Of a stretch of DNA of 64,000 bases, positions 42,637-51,708 are shown piece by piece (within the stretch, counting starts at the first letter, position 1; the number at the start of each line of letters is the position of its first letter). The notes beneath the pieces are model-generated. The model searched no databases and was not told where the DNA came from. It worked only from the letters and a program-made list of their open reading frames with translations. This stretch comes from G963665545 sp963665545 (GTDB lineage: Bacteria > Pseudomonadota > Gammaproteobacteria > Xanthomonadales > SZUA-36). The DNA lies in NCBI GenBank assembly GCA_963665545.2, contig CAXXKZ010000007.1, forward strand, positions 372,001 through 436,000, in the 5' to 3' direction. The translations under genes and the position numbers were made by a program.

Positions 42637-44379
42637 ATGACCCGTTTTTCCGCACTACAACAATGGGTGGACGAAGTCGCCCAACTGACCCAACCGGACA
42701 GGGTTCAGTGGTGTGATGGCACCGCAGAGGAGTATCAGGCTGGCGTCAATTTGATGCTCGAATCGGGTGATCTGCTGGCGCTCAATCCGGACACCCATCC
42801 AGACTGTTACCTTCACCGATCTGATCCGAACGACGTCGCTCGCGTAGAGCACGTCACCTATGTGTGCACCAGCGATCGGGATGATGCCGGCCCCAATAAT
42901 CACTGGATGGCGCCCGATCAGGCTCGCGAGATGATGGCGGAGCATTACCGGGGCTGCATGAGGGGTCGAACCATGTACGTGATCCCCTACTGCATGGGCC
43001 CGATCGATTCCCCATTGTCGCGCTGTGGCGTCGAACTGTCGGACAGCCCCTACGTTGTTGCCAATATGCGCATGATGACAAGGATGGGGACGGCTGCTTT
43101 GGAGAGAATCGAGTCAGAAGAGCGATTCGTAAAGGGCCTGCACTCAATCGGTGAGCTTGATCCGGAGAGTCGGTTCATTATGCATTTCCCCGAGGATCTT
43201 GAAATTCAGAGTTACGGCTCCGGCTACGGTGGCAACGCTTTGTTGGGCAAGAAGTGCCACGCATTGAGGATTGCAAGTTACCAGGCACGATCCGAGGGCT
43301 GGCTCGCGGAGCATATGCTCATCGTCGGGGTGGAGAACCCGGCTGGCGAAATACATTATATTGCCGCCGCTTTTCCTTCGGCTTGCGGCAAGACGAATCT
43401 CGCCATGCTGATTCCGCCGGAAAGTTATCCGGGTTGGAAAGTCTGGACCGTGGGTGATGACATCTGCTGGATGCAACTTGGCGAGGATGGCCGCATGTGG
43501 GCCATCAACCCCGAAGCCGGCTTTTTCGGCGTTGCCCCGGGTACGAGCAAGGATACCAATCCCAATGCTCTGGCCATGTTGAATCGTGATGCGATATTCA
43601 CCAATGTCGCGGTGACATCTGACAATCAGCCCTGGTGGGAAGGCAAAGATGACCAGCAGCCGGCCCAGGATTGGCAGGGGCATGCCTGGGATCCATCCAG
43701 CGGCAAGGCGGCCCATCCCAACTCGAGATTTACCGTGCCGATCGCGAACTGCCCCAGCTACTCAAGCCAGGCAGAAGCGGCCAATGGCGTGCCCTTGTCT
43801 GCGATTGTTTTTGGTGGCAGGCGCGAGCGCCTCGTACCGCTGGTGATGCAGAGTGAATCGTGGAACCATGGTGTCCTGCTGGGTGCCGCCATGGCCTCTG
43901 AAACCACGGCGGCGGCCGCCGGCGCGGTCGGAGAGGTGAGGCGCGATTCGATGGCAATGAAGCCATTTTGTGGCTACAACTTTGCCGATTATTGGTCGCA
44001 CTGGTTGAGTTTTTCTGGCCGAACTGACCGACTGCCCGGCATTTTCCATGTCAACTGGTTCCGCAAAGATGACGACGGCCGGTTCCTGTGGCCGGGCTTC
44101 GGTGAGAATATGCGGGTGCTCGAATGGATTATTCGCCGCTGCAAAGGCGAGGTGGCTGCCGACAACACGCCAATTGGACTGATGCCCCGTGAAGGCGATT
44201 TGAATCTTGAAGGGGTCGAGGTGACAAGTGAGGCAATGGCGGCGCTACTGGAAGTCGATCGCGAGGCGTGGCTCAAAGAACTCTCCGATATCGGCCATTA
44301 CCTCGACTCTTACGGCGGGCGGGTCCCCGCTACGCTGCGCCAGGAACAACAACGGATTGCAGATCGCCTGCAGTCCTGA
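42637..44379 (+). CDS. pckG: Phosphoenolpyruvate carboxykinase (GTP)
   Basis: A 580-aa enzyme of the GTP class: FPSACGKTNLAML is the kinase-1 P-loop with the reactive Cys, EIQSYGSGYGGNALLGKKC precedes it, and GDDICWMQLGEDG, NPEAGFFGVAPGTS and FGGRRERLVPLV follow in family order. It converts oxaloacetate and GTP to PEP and CO2 at the entry to gluconeogenesis. This fits growth on lipids, peptides or terpenoids, which the neighbouring catabolic genes suggest. The GTP type is less usual in gammaproteobacteria than the ATP type and is found in Xanthomonadales-like lineages. Confidence 0.95.
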   Translation: MTRFSALQQWVDEVAQLTQPDRVQWCDGTAEEYQAGVNLMLESGDLLALNPDTHPDCYLHRSDPNDVARVEHVTYVCTSDRDDAGPNNHWMAPDQAREMMAEHYRGCMRGRTMYVIPYCMGPIDSPLSRCGVELSDSPYVVANMRMMTRMGTAALERIESEERFVKGLHSIGELDPESRFIMHFPEDLEIQSYGSGYGGNALLGKKCHALRIASYQARSEGWLAEHMLIVGVENPAGEIHYIAAAFPSACGKTNLAMLIPPESYPGWKVWTVGDDICWMQLGEDGRMWAINPEAGFFGVAPGTSKDTNPNALAMLNRDAIFTNVAVTSDNQPWWEGKDDQQPAQDWQGHAWDPSSGKAAHPNSRFTVPIANCPSYSSQAEAANGVPLSAIVFGGRRERLVPLVMQSESWNHGVLLGAAMASETTAAAAGAVGEVRRDSMAMKPFCGYNFADYWSHWLSFSGRTDRLPGIFHVNWFRKDDDGRFLWPGFGENMRVLEWIIRRCKGEVAADNTPIGLMPREGDLNLEGVEVTSEAMAALLEVDREAWLKELSDIGHYLDSYGGRVPATLRQEQQRIADRLQS

Positions 44380-44494
44380 CCCCGTCCCTCATGCACGGCC
44401 ATTGACTCAGTACCGGGTCCGCGTCGAGACGCCAACCAAATTGTTTCTCTGCGGCTATTTGCCTGTAGCATTCCCTTTGTATTTTTTAAACCTT

Positions 44495-44515
44495 TTGGAC
44501 TCTGATACAGTCCAA
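44495..44515. promoter_or_regulatory. Palindrome upstream of the ECF sigma gene
   Basis: TTGGACT and AGTCCAA form a perfect 7-bp inverted repeat around CTGATAC, ending 8 bases before the sigma-factor ATG. It could be an operator or a leader hairpin controlling the sigma-anti-sigma operon. Confidence 0.4.
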
Positions 44516-44523
44516 TTACTTAG

Positions 44524-45102
44524 ATGGGAGTAGTCGGAACGGTGCCATCGTGGGACCCTAAAACCCGGGCGGACGGTGATGATCTGGACGATGTCCGGTC
44601 TGCGCTGGCCGGCGATAGAGGTGCTTTCGAGAAACTCTATCGACGCCATCGTAACAGGATTTATGCGTTGGTTTGGCGCATTTGCGGCGGAGATGGTGCG
44701 CTGGCCGAGGACCTGCTGCAGGAGGCGTTCATACGGGCCTGGCAGAAACTGCACAAATTCAGGGGGGAAAGCGCCTTTCTCACCTGGTTGCACCGCCTGG
44801 CGGTGAATGTGGCGCTCAGCGACCGCCGCATTCGGGTGCGCAAAGCGCTGCGGGAGACTTCAATGGATGAAGCTGCACAGCGAACTGCAATCGGCGCTAA
44901 GGATGTGGTCGCCGGTCTGCGCAAAGACCTGGAGCAGGCCATTGCGCGATTGCCGGAAAGAGCCCGTACGGTGTTGGTACTGTATGACATTGAAGGGTAC
45001 AAGCACCAGGAGATCGCGGAGATGACCGGTATGGCAGTCGGATCATCGAAAGCACAGCTGCACCGGGCGAGGCGCCTGGTCCGAAAGGAACTTGAAGCAT
45101 GA
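44524..45102 (+). CDS. ECF-type RNA polymerase sigma factor
   Basis: A 192-aa sigma-70 family protein. Region 2 (FEKLYRRHRNRIYALVWRI, AEDLLQEAFIRAWQKLHKF and the -10 recognition stretch FLTWLHRLAVN) occupies residues about 35-100. Region 4 (IARLPERARTVLVLYDIEGY then HQEIAEMTG and SSKAQLHRARRLVRK) ends the protein. The start at the ATG at 44524 is uncertain because no RBS is evident; a GTG at 44542 has GGAAC upstream. The stop overlaps the anti-sigma start as ATGA, so the pair is translationally coupled. Confidence 0.92.
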   Translation: MGVVGTVPSWDPKTRADGDDLDDVRSALAGDRGAFEKLYRRHRNRIYALVWRICGGDGALAEDLLQEAFIRAWQKLHKFRGESAFLTWLHRLAVNVALSDRRIRVRKALRETSMDEAAQRTAIGAKDVVAGLRKDLEQAIARLPERARTVLVLYDIEGYKHQEIAEMTGMAVGSSKAQLHRARRLVRKELEA

Positions 45103-45785
45103 CAGAAGATAAATTTGGCAATAAGGGCAAAGCCCCTGAAGGCGTGCCCCCAGAAGTGGGGTTCCCAGCAGACGAGTCTCCTGCGATTGACAATGAAGTG
45201 TCGCGGCAACTGGCCTCTCTGCCGCGTGAAATCGCCCCCGATAACGATGTCTGGCCAGGCATTGAGTTGGGCATGGACCGGGTGAAGTCTCAGGCAACAG
45301 CGAACCGGAATGCGAATAAAAGGCCGGGCGCACACTGGCTGCGAAACGCAGCCATAGCAGCGACTGTAACCCTCACCTTTGCCGCCGGCATTTTGACCGG
45401 ACAACAGTGGGTTGGTTTTGAAGCCGACCGGGGCACAACGTTCACTGCCGAATCCAACAATGGCCTTCTTGCTGCCGCCAACCAGATTTATACCGACTCT
45501 TTGGCCGCCAGCGAAATCGTTTACCAAGCGGCCTTCCGGGAATACATCAAGGTGGGCCGGGACCAGGTCGGTGTGCGAGGCGATACCGATGAAATCATCA
45601 GAAAGAGTTGGGATGACATGCGCCAGACTGAATTGGCACTGGCGTCGGCATTGAGTACTTTCCCAGGTGACCCCTTTCTGGTCGGCAAAATGATGGATTT
45701 AAGAAGACGGCAGCTCGCTTTCCTTCAGCAATTGGCGGGCATGGAACAATTCAGCAGATCGATTAGCAGGAGTAATGCAATATGA
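45099..45785 (+). CDS. Probable anti-sigma factor with one membrane helix
   Basis: A 228-aa protein. An N-terminal cytosolic part of about 80 residues (with ASLPREIAPDNDVWPGIE, an anti-sigma-like amphipathic segment) is followed by one membrane helix (LRNAAIAATVTLTFAAGIL, residues about 85-103) and a helical periplasmic domain of about 115 residues. No ZAS zinc motif is seen. The assignment as anti-sigma rests on coupling to the ECF gene (ATGA) and topology. Its stop overlaps the next start in the same manner, so the three genes are tightly co-translated. Confidence 0.75.
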   Translation: MTEDKFGNKGKAPEGVPPEVGFPADESPAIDNEVSRQLASLPREIAPDNDVWPGIELGMDRVKSQATANRNANKRPGAHWLRNAAIAATVTLTFAAGILTGQQWVGFEADRGTTFTAESNNGLLAAANQIYTDSLAASEIVYQAAFREYIKVGRDQVGVRGDTDEIIRKSWDDMRQTELALASALSTFPGDPFLVGKMMDLRRRQLAFLQQLAGMEQFSRSISRSNAI

Positions 45786-46675
45786 ACAGGCGGCGAATGA
45801 ACGGCTACCTACTGACAGCACTGGTTGCGGCTTTGGCTCTGTCATTCAGTCTCGCAGCGGCCGAGCGCGTCAGCGAAACCCGGTCGATTTCAGGCGATGC
45901 ACGGATTCGGGTAGAAAACACCGCCGGAAAGGTCGTGGTCACGGTCTGGGACAAGAATGAAATTAGCATCGTGGCTGATTTGGGTGATGAAGCCGAGGAA
46001 TTGGAGATTAGCGCGACCTCCACCGGTCTGCAGTTGGTTGTCGTCAACCGCTCGACACATTTTGATATGGATGGAACCGACATTGAGCTGAAGGTCCCCG
46101 CTGGCGTCAGCCTGGACATCGCCGGCGTCAGTGCGGACATCGAGGTGGATGGTGTCAATGGGGCCCATCAGCGCCTCGAAACGGTCAGCGGTGACATCGA
46201 CATCATTTCCGATACGCCACGTATTGAAGCGCAGACAGTCAGTGGCGACATTGAGTACAGCGGCGCATCTTCGCGTTGCCAGATGGAGTCTGTCAGCGGT
46301 GATATTGCTGTGTCCGGCGCTGGAGGAGAAGTGACGATCAATACCGTATCAGGTGAAGTGTCGTTGACCGACTCCAATATAGAGCGGGGAAGATTCGAAG
46401 CGGTTTCAGGTGATCTGGAGTTGGAGGTCAGTGTGGCAGACTCCGGCCACCTGACAGCGGCCAATATGAGTGGCGATATCCTGCTGCAGCTACCCCGGGA
46501 TCAGCCCCTGGAGATTACTGCACAGACATTCAGCGGTGACATTTCCTCTGATTTCGGGACGGTGGGTCGGGTGTCGCACGGTCCTGGCAGTGCACTTGAA
46601 TATACTTCTCCCGATGGCGGGCCGACGATTAGGCTGGAGAGCTTCAGCGGAGACATAAAGCTTCGAAGCCGTTGA
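45782..46675 (+). CDS. DUF4097-type secreted beta-repeat protein
   Basis: A 297-aa protein with a signal peptide (GYLLTALVAALALSFSLAAA, cleavage before AERV). The mature part is a beta-solenoid built from repeated SGDI/SGEV turns: VSGDIDI, VSGDIEY, VSGDIAV, VSGEVSL, VSGDLEL, MSGDILL, FSGDISS and FSGDIKL, spaced about 19-24 residues. This is the DUF4097 (putative adhesin/polymer) pattern. It is third gene of the sigma operon, so it may be the signal-sensing or effector partner in the periplasm. Inference only. Confidence 0.85.
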   Translation: MNRRRMNGYLLTALVAALALSFSLAAAERVSETRSISGDARIRVENTAGKVVVTVWDKNEISIVADLGDEAEELEISATSTGLQLVVVNRSTHFDMDGTDIELKVPAGVSLDIAGVSADIEVDGVNGAHQRLETVSGDIDIISDTPRIEAQTVSGDIEYSGASSRCQMESVSGDIAVSGAGGEVTINTVSGEVSLTDSNIERGRFEAVSGDLELEVSVADSGHLTAANMSGDILLQLPRDQPLEITAQTFSGDISSDFGTVGRVSHGPGSALEYTSPDGGPTIRLESFSGDIKLRSR

Positions 46676-46701
46676 GGCGACCCTGGCTGTTCTGCCTGCG
46701 T

Positions 46702-48093
46702 TCAAGGTGGTCCGGTCCGGTCCATTATGCTCCTGATATCACCGCGCGCGGTGCGCAGGATTGAATCACGATCCAGCGAACTCAGAATCGCCCGGGCGGT
46801 CTCACGGGGCCCCCCGCTACCCCAGGACTTGCCCCTGGCAAACCAGGTCTTTGCCATTTCACCGGTGAGATAGGTGGCGTACCAGGCCAGGGCGCCCTGG
46901 GCGATTGCGGTAATTGCCGTGGAAAGCCCGGCGCTGATGCCCTTCAGTGCGCTAGACACCAGGTTCATACCCCAGTAGGCGCTCATTAATGCCACCAGTT
47001 GAGCTGATATCGTGATCACAAGCTTCGAGGCCTCCTGCCTCGACAACGCAAATCCGTAAACCTCTCCCAAGTGAATGATCATGGCCACGTCAGTCCCCGC
47101 GGCGGCAAGCAGATCGGCGATTGGTATCGGATTGGCAGCGACCAATAAACCCTTGCTGATGCAATATTTTCGGATCACGCTGTCGGCAATTTTCTGTCGT
47201 GCAGCGACTATTCGAGTGGCGACCTGCTGGTCCAGATGCCGGGCAAACAGCGCTGCGTTCAGGGCTGCAAGTGATTTGCCTTCCTTTTCAAGGATGTCCC
47301 AAAGCTTGTGCTGGAGTTGATGTGTGTCAACCTGTCGGGCTCTTTCCGATTCTGTGGTATGGCCTGCCTCGTCAGTGATGACAAAATGGTCCGGGCGTGG
47401 GTCGGCGGCGGCACTGACGATACACCCGGCGCCAAGCAAGCCATCGCATCTTTGCGCCAGATTTTGCAGCAGCAACTCCAGTTCAGATTGCGAATAGCGG
47501 TCAGCCTTGTTGAGTACCAGAAGCACGGTTTTGCCGGATTCTCTCAACTGGCTTAACGCTGCAAATTCGCTGGCCGTGAGGTCGCCTTCACAGACCATCA
47601 GCACCAGGTCTGCGCGGCGCGTGACGCGGCGCGCCAGTTCTTCCCTGCTGGCGCCGTCCAATTCATCAATGCCCGGCGTATCGATCAACACCAATTGGCC
47701 CTCCTTGATGGTCTGCCATTGGGCTTGTTCGGCCTGCGTGGTCTCTCCGTGCAAGGCGCTGGTGCTGAATGCACGCCTGTTCAGCAAGGCATTCAAGAGC
47801 GAGGACTTGCCAACGCCGACGCGTCCAAAGGCGGCAATGTGAATTTCCTGTTTGTGGATTTTCTCGGATATGGCCTCAATTTCTTCGAACTCGACTGCAA
47901 GCTCGGCCCGCACGGCAGCCGGAATTGACGTGTCCTCAATCAGGTTCTTGAGGTGGGCGTTGGCGTCGGTCAGGAAGTTGCTGGAGCGCAGCGCCCGTTG
48001 ATGATGAGCTTCAAGACTTCCCTGATCCTTTCCGTCCTGTTTGATCCATTGCCAATTGGGCAAAACGGAAAGCACCTTTTTCCAGACGTTCAT
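46702..48093 (-). CDS. Era/YcjF-like GTPase with hydrophobic C-terminal domain
   Basis: A 463-aa GTPase. The P-loop is GRVGVGKSSLLN (residues about 89-100), with T in GETTQAE as switch I, DTPGID as G3 and LNKADRYS as G4. The C-terminal 170 residues are hydrophobic (YCISKGLLVAANPIPIADLL onward, YGFALSRQEA) and resemble the DUF697/YcjF membrane-associated region. Its first 83 bases lie inside the end of the upstream GTPase gene in another frame, so the two products are certainly from one transcript. Members of this group act on membranes or stress response; no specific role is known. Confidence 0.83.
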   Translation of the reverse strand: MNVWKKVLSVLPNWQWIKQDGKDQGSLEAHHQRALRSSNFLTDANAHLKNLIEDTSIPAAVRAELAVEFEEIEAISEKIHKQEIHIAAFGRVGVGKSSLLNALLNRRAFSTSALHGETTQAEQAQWQTIKEGQLVLIDTPGIDELDGASREELARRVTRRADLVLMVCEGDLTASEFAALSQLRESGKTVLLVLNKADRYSQSELELLLQNLAQRCDGLLGAGCIVSAAADPRPDHFVITDEAGHTTESERARQVDTHQLQHKLWDILEKEGKSLAALNAALFARHLDQQVATRIVAARQKIADSVIRKYCISKGLLVAANPIPIADLLAAAGTDVAMIIHLGEVYGFALSRQEASKLVITISAQLVALMSAYWGMNLVSSALKGISAGLSTAITAIAQGALAWYATYLTGEMAKTWFARGKSWGSGGPRETARAILSSLDRDSILRTARGDIRSIMDRTGPP

Positions 48094-49531
48094 GCAGCAA
48101 TTCCTCGAAAGCCCTGGCGGCGGGTAAGGGGCGCAAGGCCCCGCGGCTGGCCAGTGTAGCGCAGGCAGCCCGCCCCAGGCTGTCGAAGATCATCCCATAT
48201 GCCACCGCGTGCACGATCCCACCGGTCAGGGTGCCGAGCCCCGGAAAGGCTTTCAACGCATTGCCGGCAATTGCCAGTGTCAGCGCCGTCATATTGCGCA
48301 ACCTGCCACCGGCCAGTTTCAGAAATGACTCGATTTCCATGTCTTTGATCGGCGCTTGGTAGATTTTGGAGAGTTCCCGAATCAGTTGCGTGCCCAGCAC
48401 GCCCTGGATGAGCAGGTCCGTACCCGGTGCGACCGCGGCCAAGGCGCCTAACACCGCACGCCGAGCGTAACGCGTTACCATCAGTTCGGCCTGCTCGTCG
48501 CGGTGCCGGTCCCTGGCGCTCTGTAATTTTTCACTGGCGAGCAGCAACACGGCGGTGTCCTGCAGCGACCCCATTAAATCGCGATTCTGGTCGAAGTGGC
48601 GTTGTACTGCATGCAGCAGCGGCGCGATTTCTGGTGCCGTCTCACGCTCAATCCGCTGTTCCACATCAGCGCCCAGAATCTCAACGATTTCCCGGCGACC
48701 CCCCGCCGAGATCGACACCACATCCTCTTTGGGCAGGCCGCTGCGTTCGCGCAACCGCTGCATCAGCAAAACCCCGTCCTGTTCGGAATAGCGGTCGAGC
48801 TTGTTCAGCGCCAGTATCATCGGCTTGCCCAGTTCCCTCAGATACTGCAATTGAGTCATCTGGCTGGCAGTCAGGTCACTGTCGCACAGGAATATGACCA
48901 GGTGCGCTCGCCGGCACTCCTCGGTTGCCGGCTCATCGGATTGGAGATTGAAGCCAGGCAGGTCCGCGATCACAATTCGATCGCCACCGGGGGAATCCCA
49001 GTTGTAGTGGGTGATTGACTTTGTGGTGCCAGCCCTGGGATCGGTGGCGATCCCGGCATCGGGCAATATGGCGCGAACCAGGCTGCTTTTGCCGCTGCTG
49101 ACTTCGCCATAAACTGCAATGTGCAATTCTCCGCCTTGCGTGCGGCGTCTCTGTTCATTTAATTCATTCAGTGCAGCACTGATATCCACACCCTTGCTGG
49201 CCGACGACGTCAGTTCAGTTTCCATCTCCCCGGCACTTATTGAGGTTGGAATGCCGGTGCTGCCCTGCTTCGCGCGCCTCTTCGCGCGCTGCTTGGCGCC
49301 AGCCATCTTCAGGACGCCCTTGCCGGCCGGCCGTAACCAACGCCAGCCAAGTAGGACGACCAGGGACGTGGCAAGAATCAGGATCAGTGCATAGACGGCT
49401 TGCACCCACACAGGCGTGTTGCGTAGCTGGTTCCAGACCGATAGCGCCGTGTCTGTTGCAAGCAGAAACAGAAACAGCACGAGCAAAGTGACCACAAGGG
49501 CAAAGGCTGCGACCAGGAGTCTGACAGGCAT
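48011..49531 (-). CDS. Membrane-anchored GTPase with DUF697-like C-terminus
   Basis: A 506-aa protein. Two N-terminal membrane helices (ALVVTLLVLFLFLLATDTAL and AVYALILILATSLVVLLGW) are followed by a GTPase domain: GEVSSGKSSLVRA P-loop, AGTTKSI switch I, ADLPGFN as G3 and LNKLDRYSE as G4. The C-terminal region (VTRYARRAVLGALAAVAPGT, then QGVLGTQLIRELSKIY) is DUF697-type. It lies 22 bases after hemE and overlaps the next GTPase gene by 83 bases. The pair may heterodimerise at the inner membrane. Different G3 residues (LPG versus TPG) suggest distinct hydrolysis behaviour. Confidence 0.83.
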   Translation of the reverse strand: MPVRLLVAAFALVVTLLVLFLFLLATDTALSVWNQLRNTPVWVQAVYALILILATSLVVLLGWRWLRPAGKGVLKMAGAKQRAKRRAKQGSTGIPTSISAGEMETELTSSASKGVDISAALNELNEQRRRTQGGELHIAVYGEVSSGKSSLVRAILPDAGIATDPRAGTTKSITHYNWDSPGGDRIVIADLPGFNLQSDEPATEECRRAHLVIFLCDSDLTASQMTQLQYLRELGKPMILALNKLDRYSEQDGVLLMQRLRERSGLPKEDVVSISAGGRREIVEILGADVEQRIERETAPEIAPLLHAVQRHFDQNRDLMGSLQDTAVLLLASEKLQSARDRHRDEQAELMVTRYARRAVLGALAAVAPGTDLLIQGVLGTQLIRELSKIYQAPIKDMEIESFLKLAGGRLRNMTALTLAIAGNALKAFPGLGTLTGGIVHAVAYGMIFDSLGRAACATLASRGALRPLPAARAFEELLHERLEKGAFRFAQLAMDQTGRKGSGKS

Positions 49532-49553
49532 CTTGATACCGTGCGATCAGACT

Positions 49554-50612
49554 TCAGTGATAGGCGGGGCTGAGTTCAGCCACCGCGTCAATCAGCGTGC
49601 CGAGGTGATTGGGTTTGACGTTGGGGGTGATGCCATGCCCAAGATTGAACACATGGCCGTTGCCCGAGCCAAAGCTTTTCAGGGTCTGGCTGACATGTCG
49701 GCGAATGGTGTCCGGCTGTGCCAACAACACAGCGGGGTCGAGGTTTCCCTGCAGGGAAACCCGCTGGCCTACTCTGGCCCGCGCATCGGCCAGAGATATT
49801 GTCCAGTCCAGCCCGATGGCATCGCAGCCAGTATCCGCGATCATCTCCAACTGTGTGTTGCATGCTTTGCAGAACAGAATGACTGGCACGCGCACGCCGT
49901 CTTTTTCGCGTATCAATCCGGATACGATTCTTTCCAGGTAGTGCAGTGAGAACTCGCGAAATGCCTCAGATGAGAGGGCGCCGCCCCAGGAGTCAAAAAT
50001 CTGTACGACCTGTGCACCGCTTTCAATCTGAGCATTGAGATAGGCGGTCACGGCGTCGGCCAGTTTGCCCAGTAGCAGGTGCGCCAGGGAGGGCTCTTCA
50101 TGAATCAGGCGCTTGGTCTTGGTGAAGGTCCGGCTTGATTGGCCTTCGACCATGTAAGTTGCCAGCGTCCAGGGGCTGCCACTGAAACCGATCACCGGGA
50201 CGCGGCTGTTCAGGTCCTGCCGCACCAGCCTAATCGTGTCCATGACGTAATTCAGCGACGCGCCGACATCCAACTCTGGGAGATTATTGATTTCACCCGC
50301 CGTGTCTATCGGATTCTCGAATTTTGGCCCTTCCCCCTCTACAAAATACAGGCCAAGCCCCATGGCGTCGGGAATGGTCAGGATGTCTGAAAATATGATC
50401 GCGGCATCCAGCGGGTAACGCTCCAGTGGCTGCAAGGTCACTTTGGCGGCCAATTCCGGCGTCTTGCACAGCTTCATGAAGCTGCCGGCTTCGGACCGGG
50501 TTGCCAGGTACTCGGGCAAATAGCGCCCGGCCTGGCGCATTATCCACACCGGTGTACGCTCGATTTTCTGGCGCAATAGCGCTCGAATGATCAGGTCGTT
50601 TTCAAGTTCCAT
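49554..50612 (-). CDS. hemE: Uroporphyrinogen decarboxylase
   Basis: A 352-aa enzyme with the N-terminal signature PVWIMRQAGRYLPEY (residues about 20-34), the catalytic Asp region IIFSDILTIPDAMGLGL, GFSGSPWTLATYMVEG and the C-terminal NLGHGITPNV. It converts uroporphyrinogen III to coproporphyrinogen III in haem synthesis. Its start overlaps the aroB stop by 11 bases. The aroK-aroB-hemE order without a damX-type gene is as found in Xanthomonadales and relatives. It presumably feeds haem to the haem-binding Bfr among others. Confidence 0.96.
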   Translation of the reverse strand: MELENDLIIRALLRQKIERTPVWIMRQAGRYLPEYLATRSEAGSFMKLCKTPELAAKVTLQPLERYPLDAAIIFSDILTIPDAMGLGLYFVEGEGPKFENPIDTAGEINNLPELDVGASLNYVMDTIRLVRQDLNSRVPVIGFSGSPWTLATYMVEGQSSRTFTKTKRLIHEEPSLAHLLLGKLADAVTAYLNAQIESGAQVVQIFDSWGGALSSEAFREFSLHYLERIVSGLIREKDGVRVPVILFCKACNTQLEMIADTGCDAIGLDWTISLADARARVGQRVSLQGNLDPAVLLAQPDTIRRHVSQTLKSFGSGNGHVFNLGHGITPNVKPNHLGTLIDAVAELSPAYH

Positions 50613-51708
50613 GGCGCTCTATTTCTCCGTTTTGCTGACTCTGCCTGATTACGGAGAGGATGTCATCCTTCATGCTTTCGCTGTGTATCAGTGATTGGCC
50701 GATGGCGCTCAGCAAAACAAACCTCAGGCCACTGCTGACGGCTTTCTTGTCCAATTCGATGAATTCATACAGCGCTTCAGGAACAATGGTTCGAGGAATT
50801 CTGAGCGGCAGGCCAAATGTCTCCAGCAGTGCTTCCAGGCGATTGGCGCAGGAATCGTCACACAGCCCTCGTAGATGGCTGAGTTTTGCCGCCAATACCA
50901 TGCCCACGGCGACGGCTTCGCCGTGCAGGTACGCTTGATAAGCCGTAACCGCCTCAAGCGCATGGCCGAATGTGTGGCCAAAATTCAAAGTGGCCCGCAA
51001 GCCCGCTTCCCGTTCGTCCTGGGCAACAACCGCCGCTTTGTTCTCGACACAGGTCTGCACCAACGCCGCCAGCAGGTTGCTGTCTCGTTGCAGGATAGCC
51101 GCGGTGTTGCGCTCAAGCCACTCAAAAAAGTCGGCATCCCGGATTGCGCCGTACTTGACGACTTCAGCCAAACCCGCCCGGAATTCCCGCCTGGGCAGGG
51201 TTTCGAGCGTATCCATATCGGCGATCACCGCTGCAGGCTGGTGGAAGGCGCCCACGAGGTTTTTTCCCGCAGCATGGTTCACACCCGTTTTGCCCCCCAC
51301 TGACGAATCGACTTGTGCAAGCAGGGTCGTTGGCGCTTGCAACAAGCGGATACCGCGCATGTAACAGGCCGCTGAAAAACCGCCAATATCGCCTACCACG
51401 CCGCCACCGAGCGCCAGCAGGTTGCTATCGCGGCGCGCCTTCATGCGCACCAGTTGATCAACAACGGTTGAGAAGGTATCGAGGGTTTTGAATGCTTCGC
51501 CGTCAGGCAATATCAGATGTTCCACCACCCTGCCGGATAGCGCTTGACGGACTGGCTCGAGGTACAGCGGTGCAACGACGTCGTTGCTCACGATCAGGAT
51601 CTTGCCAGGCGCCAGGTGGCGAGCCCAGAGTCCGGATTGTTGTAACAGTCCGCTGCCGGTGTAGACCGGGTAGCTGTGGCTTTCCAGGCGCACTTCAATG
51701 CTTTGCAT
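50602..51708 (-). CDS. aroB: 3-dehydroquinate synthase
   Basis: A 368-aa enzyme. The start at MQSIEVRLES (51708) has AAGGA a few bases upstream and fits the family N-terminus; longer in-frame starts exist. NAD and substrate motifs are present: GGGVVGDIGGFSAACYMRG (residues about 100-118), PTTLLAQVDSSVGGKTGVN, EVVKYGAI and the zinc-ligand His in LNFGHTFGHALE. It closes DAHP to dehydroquinate, the second shikimate step. It overlaps aroK by 14 bases and hemE by 11, giving a compact operon. Confidence 0.96.
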   Translation of the reverse strand: MQSIEVRLESHSYPVYTGSGLLQQSGLWARHLAPGKILIVSNDVVAPLYLEPVRQALSGRVVEHLILPDGEAFKTLDTFSTVVDQLVRMKARRDSNLLALGGGVVGDIGGFSAACYMRGIRLLQAPTTLLAQVDSSVGGKTGVNHAAGKNLVGAFHQPAAVIADMDTLETLPRREFRAGLAEVVKYGAIRDADFFEWLERNTAAILQRDSNLLAALVQTCVENKAAVVAQDEREAGLRATLNFGHTFGHALEAVTAYQAYLHGEAVAVGMVLAAKLSHLRGLCDDSCANRLEALLETFGLPLRIPRTIVPEALYEFIELDKKAVSSGLRFVLLSAIGQSLIHSESMKDDILSVIRQSQQNGEIERHGT

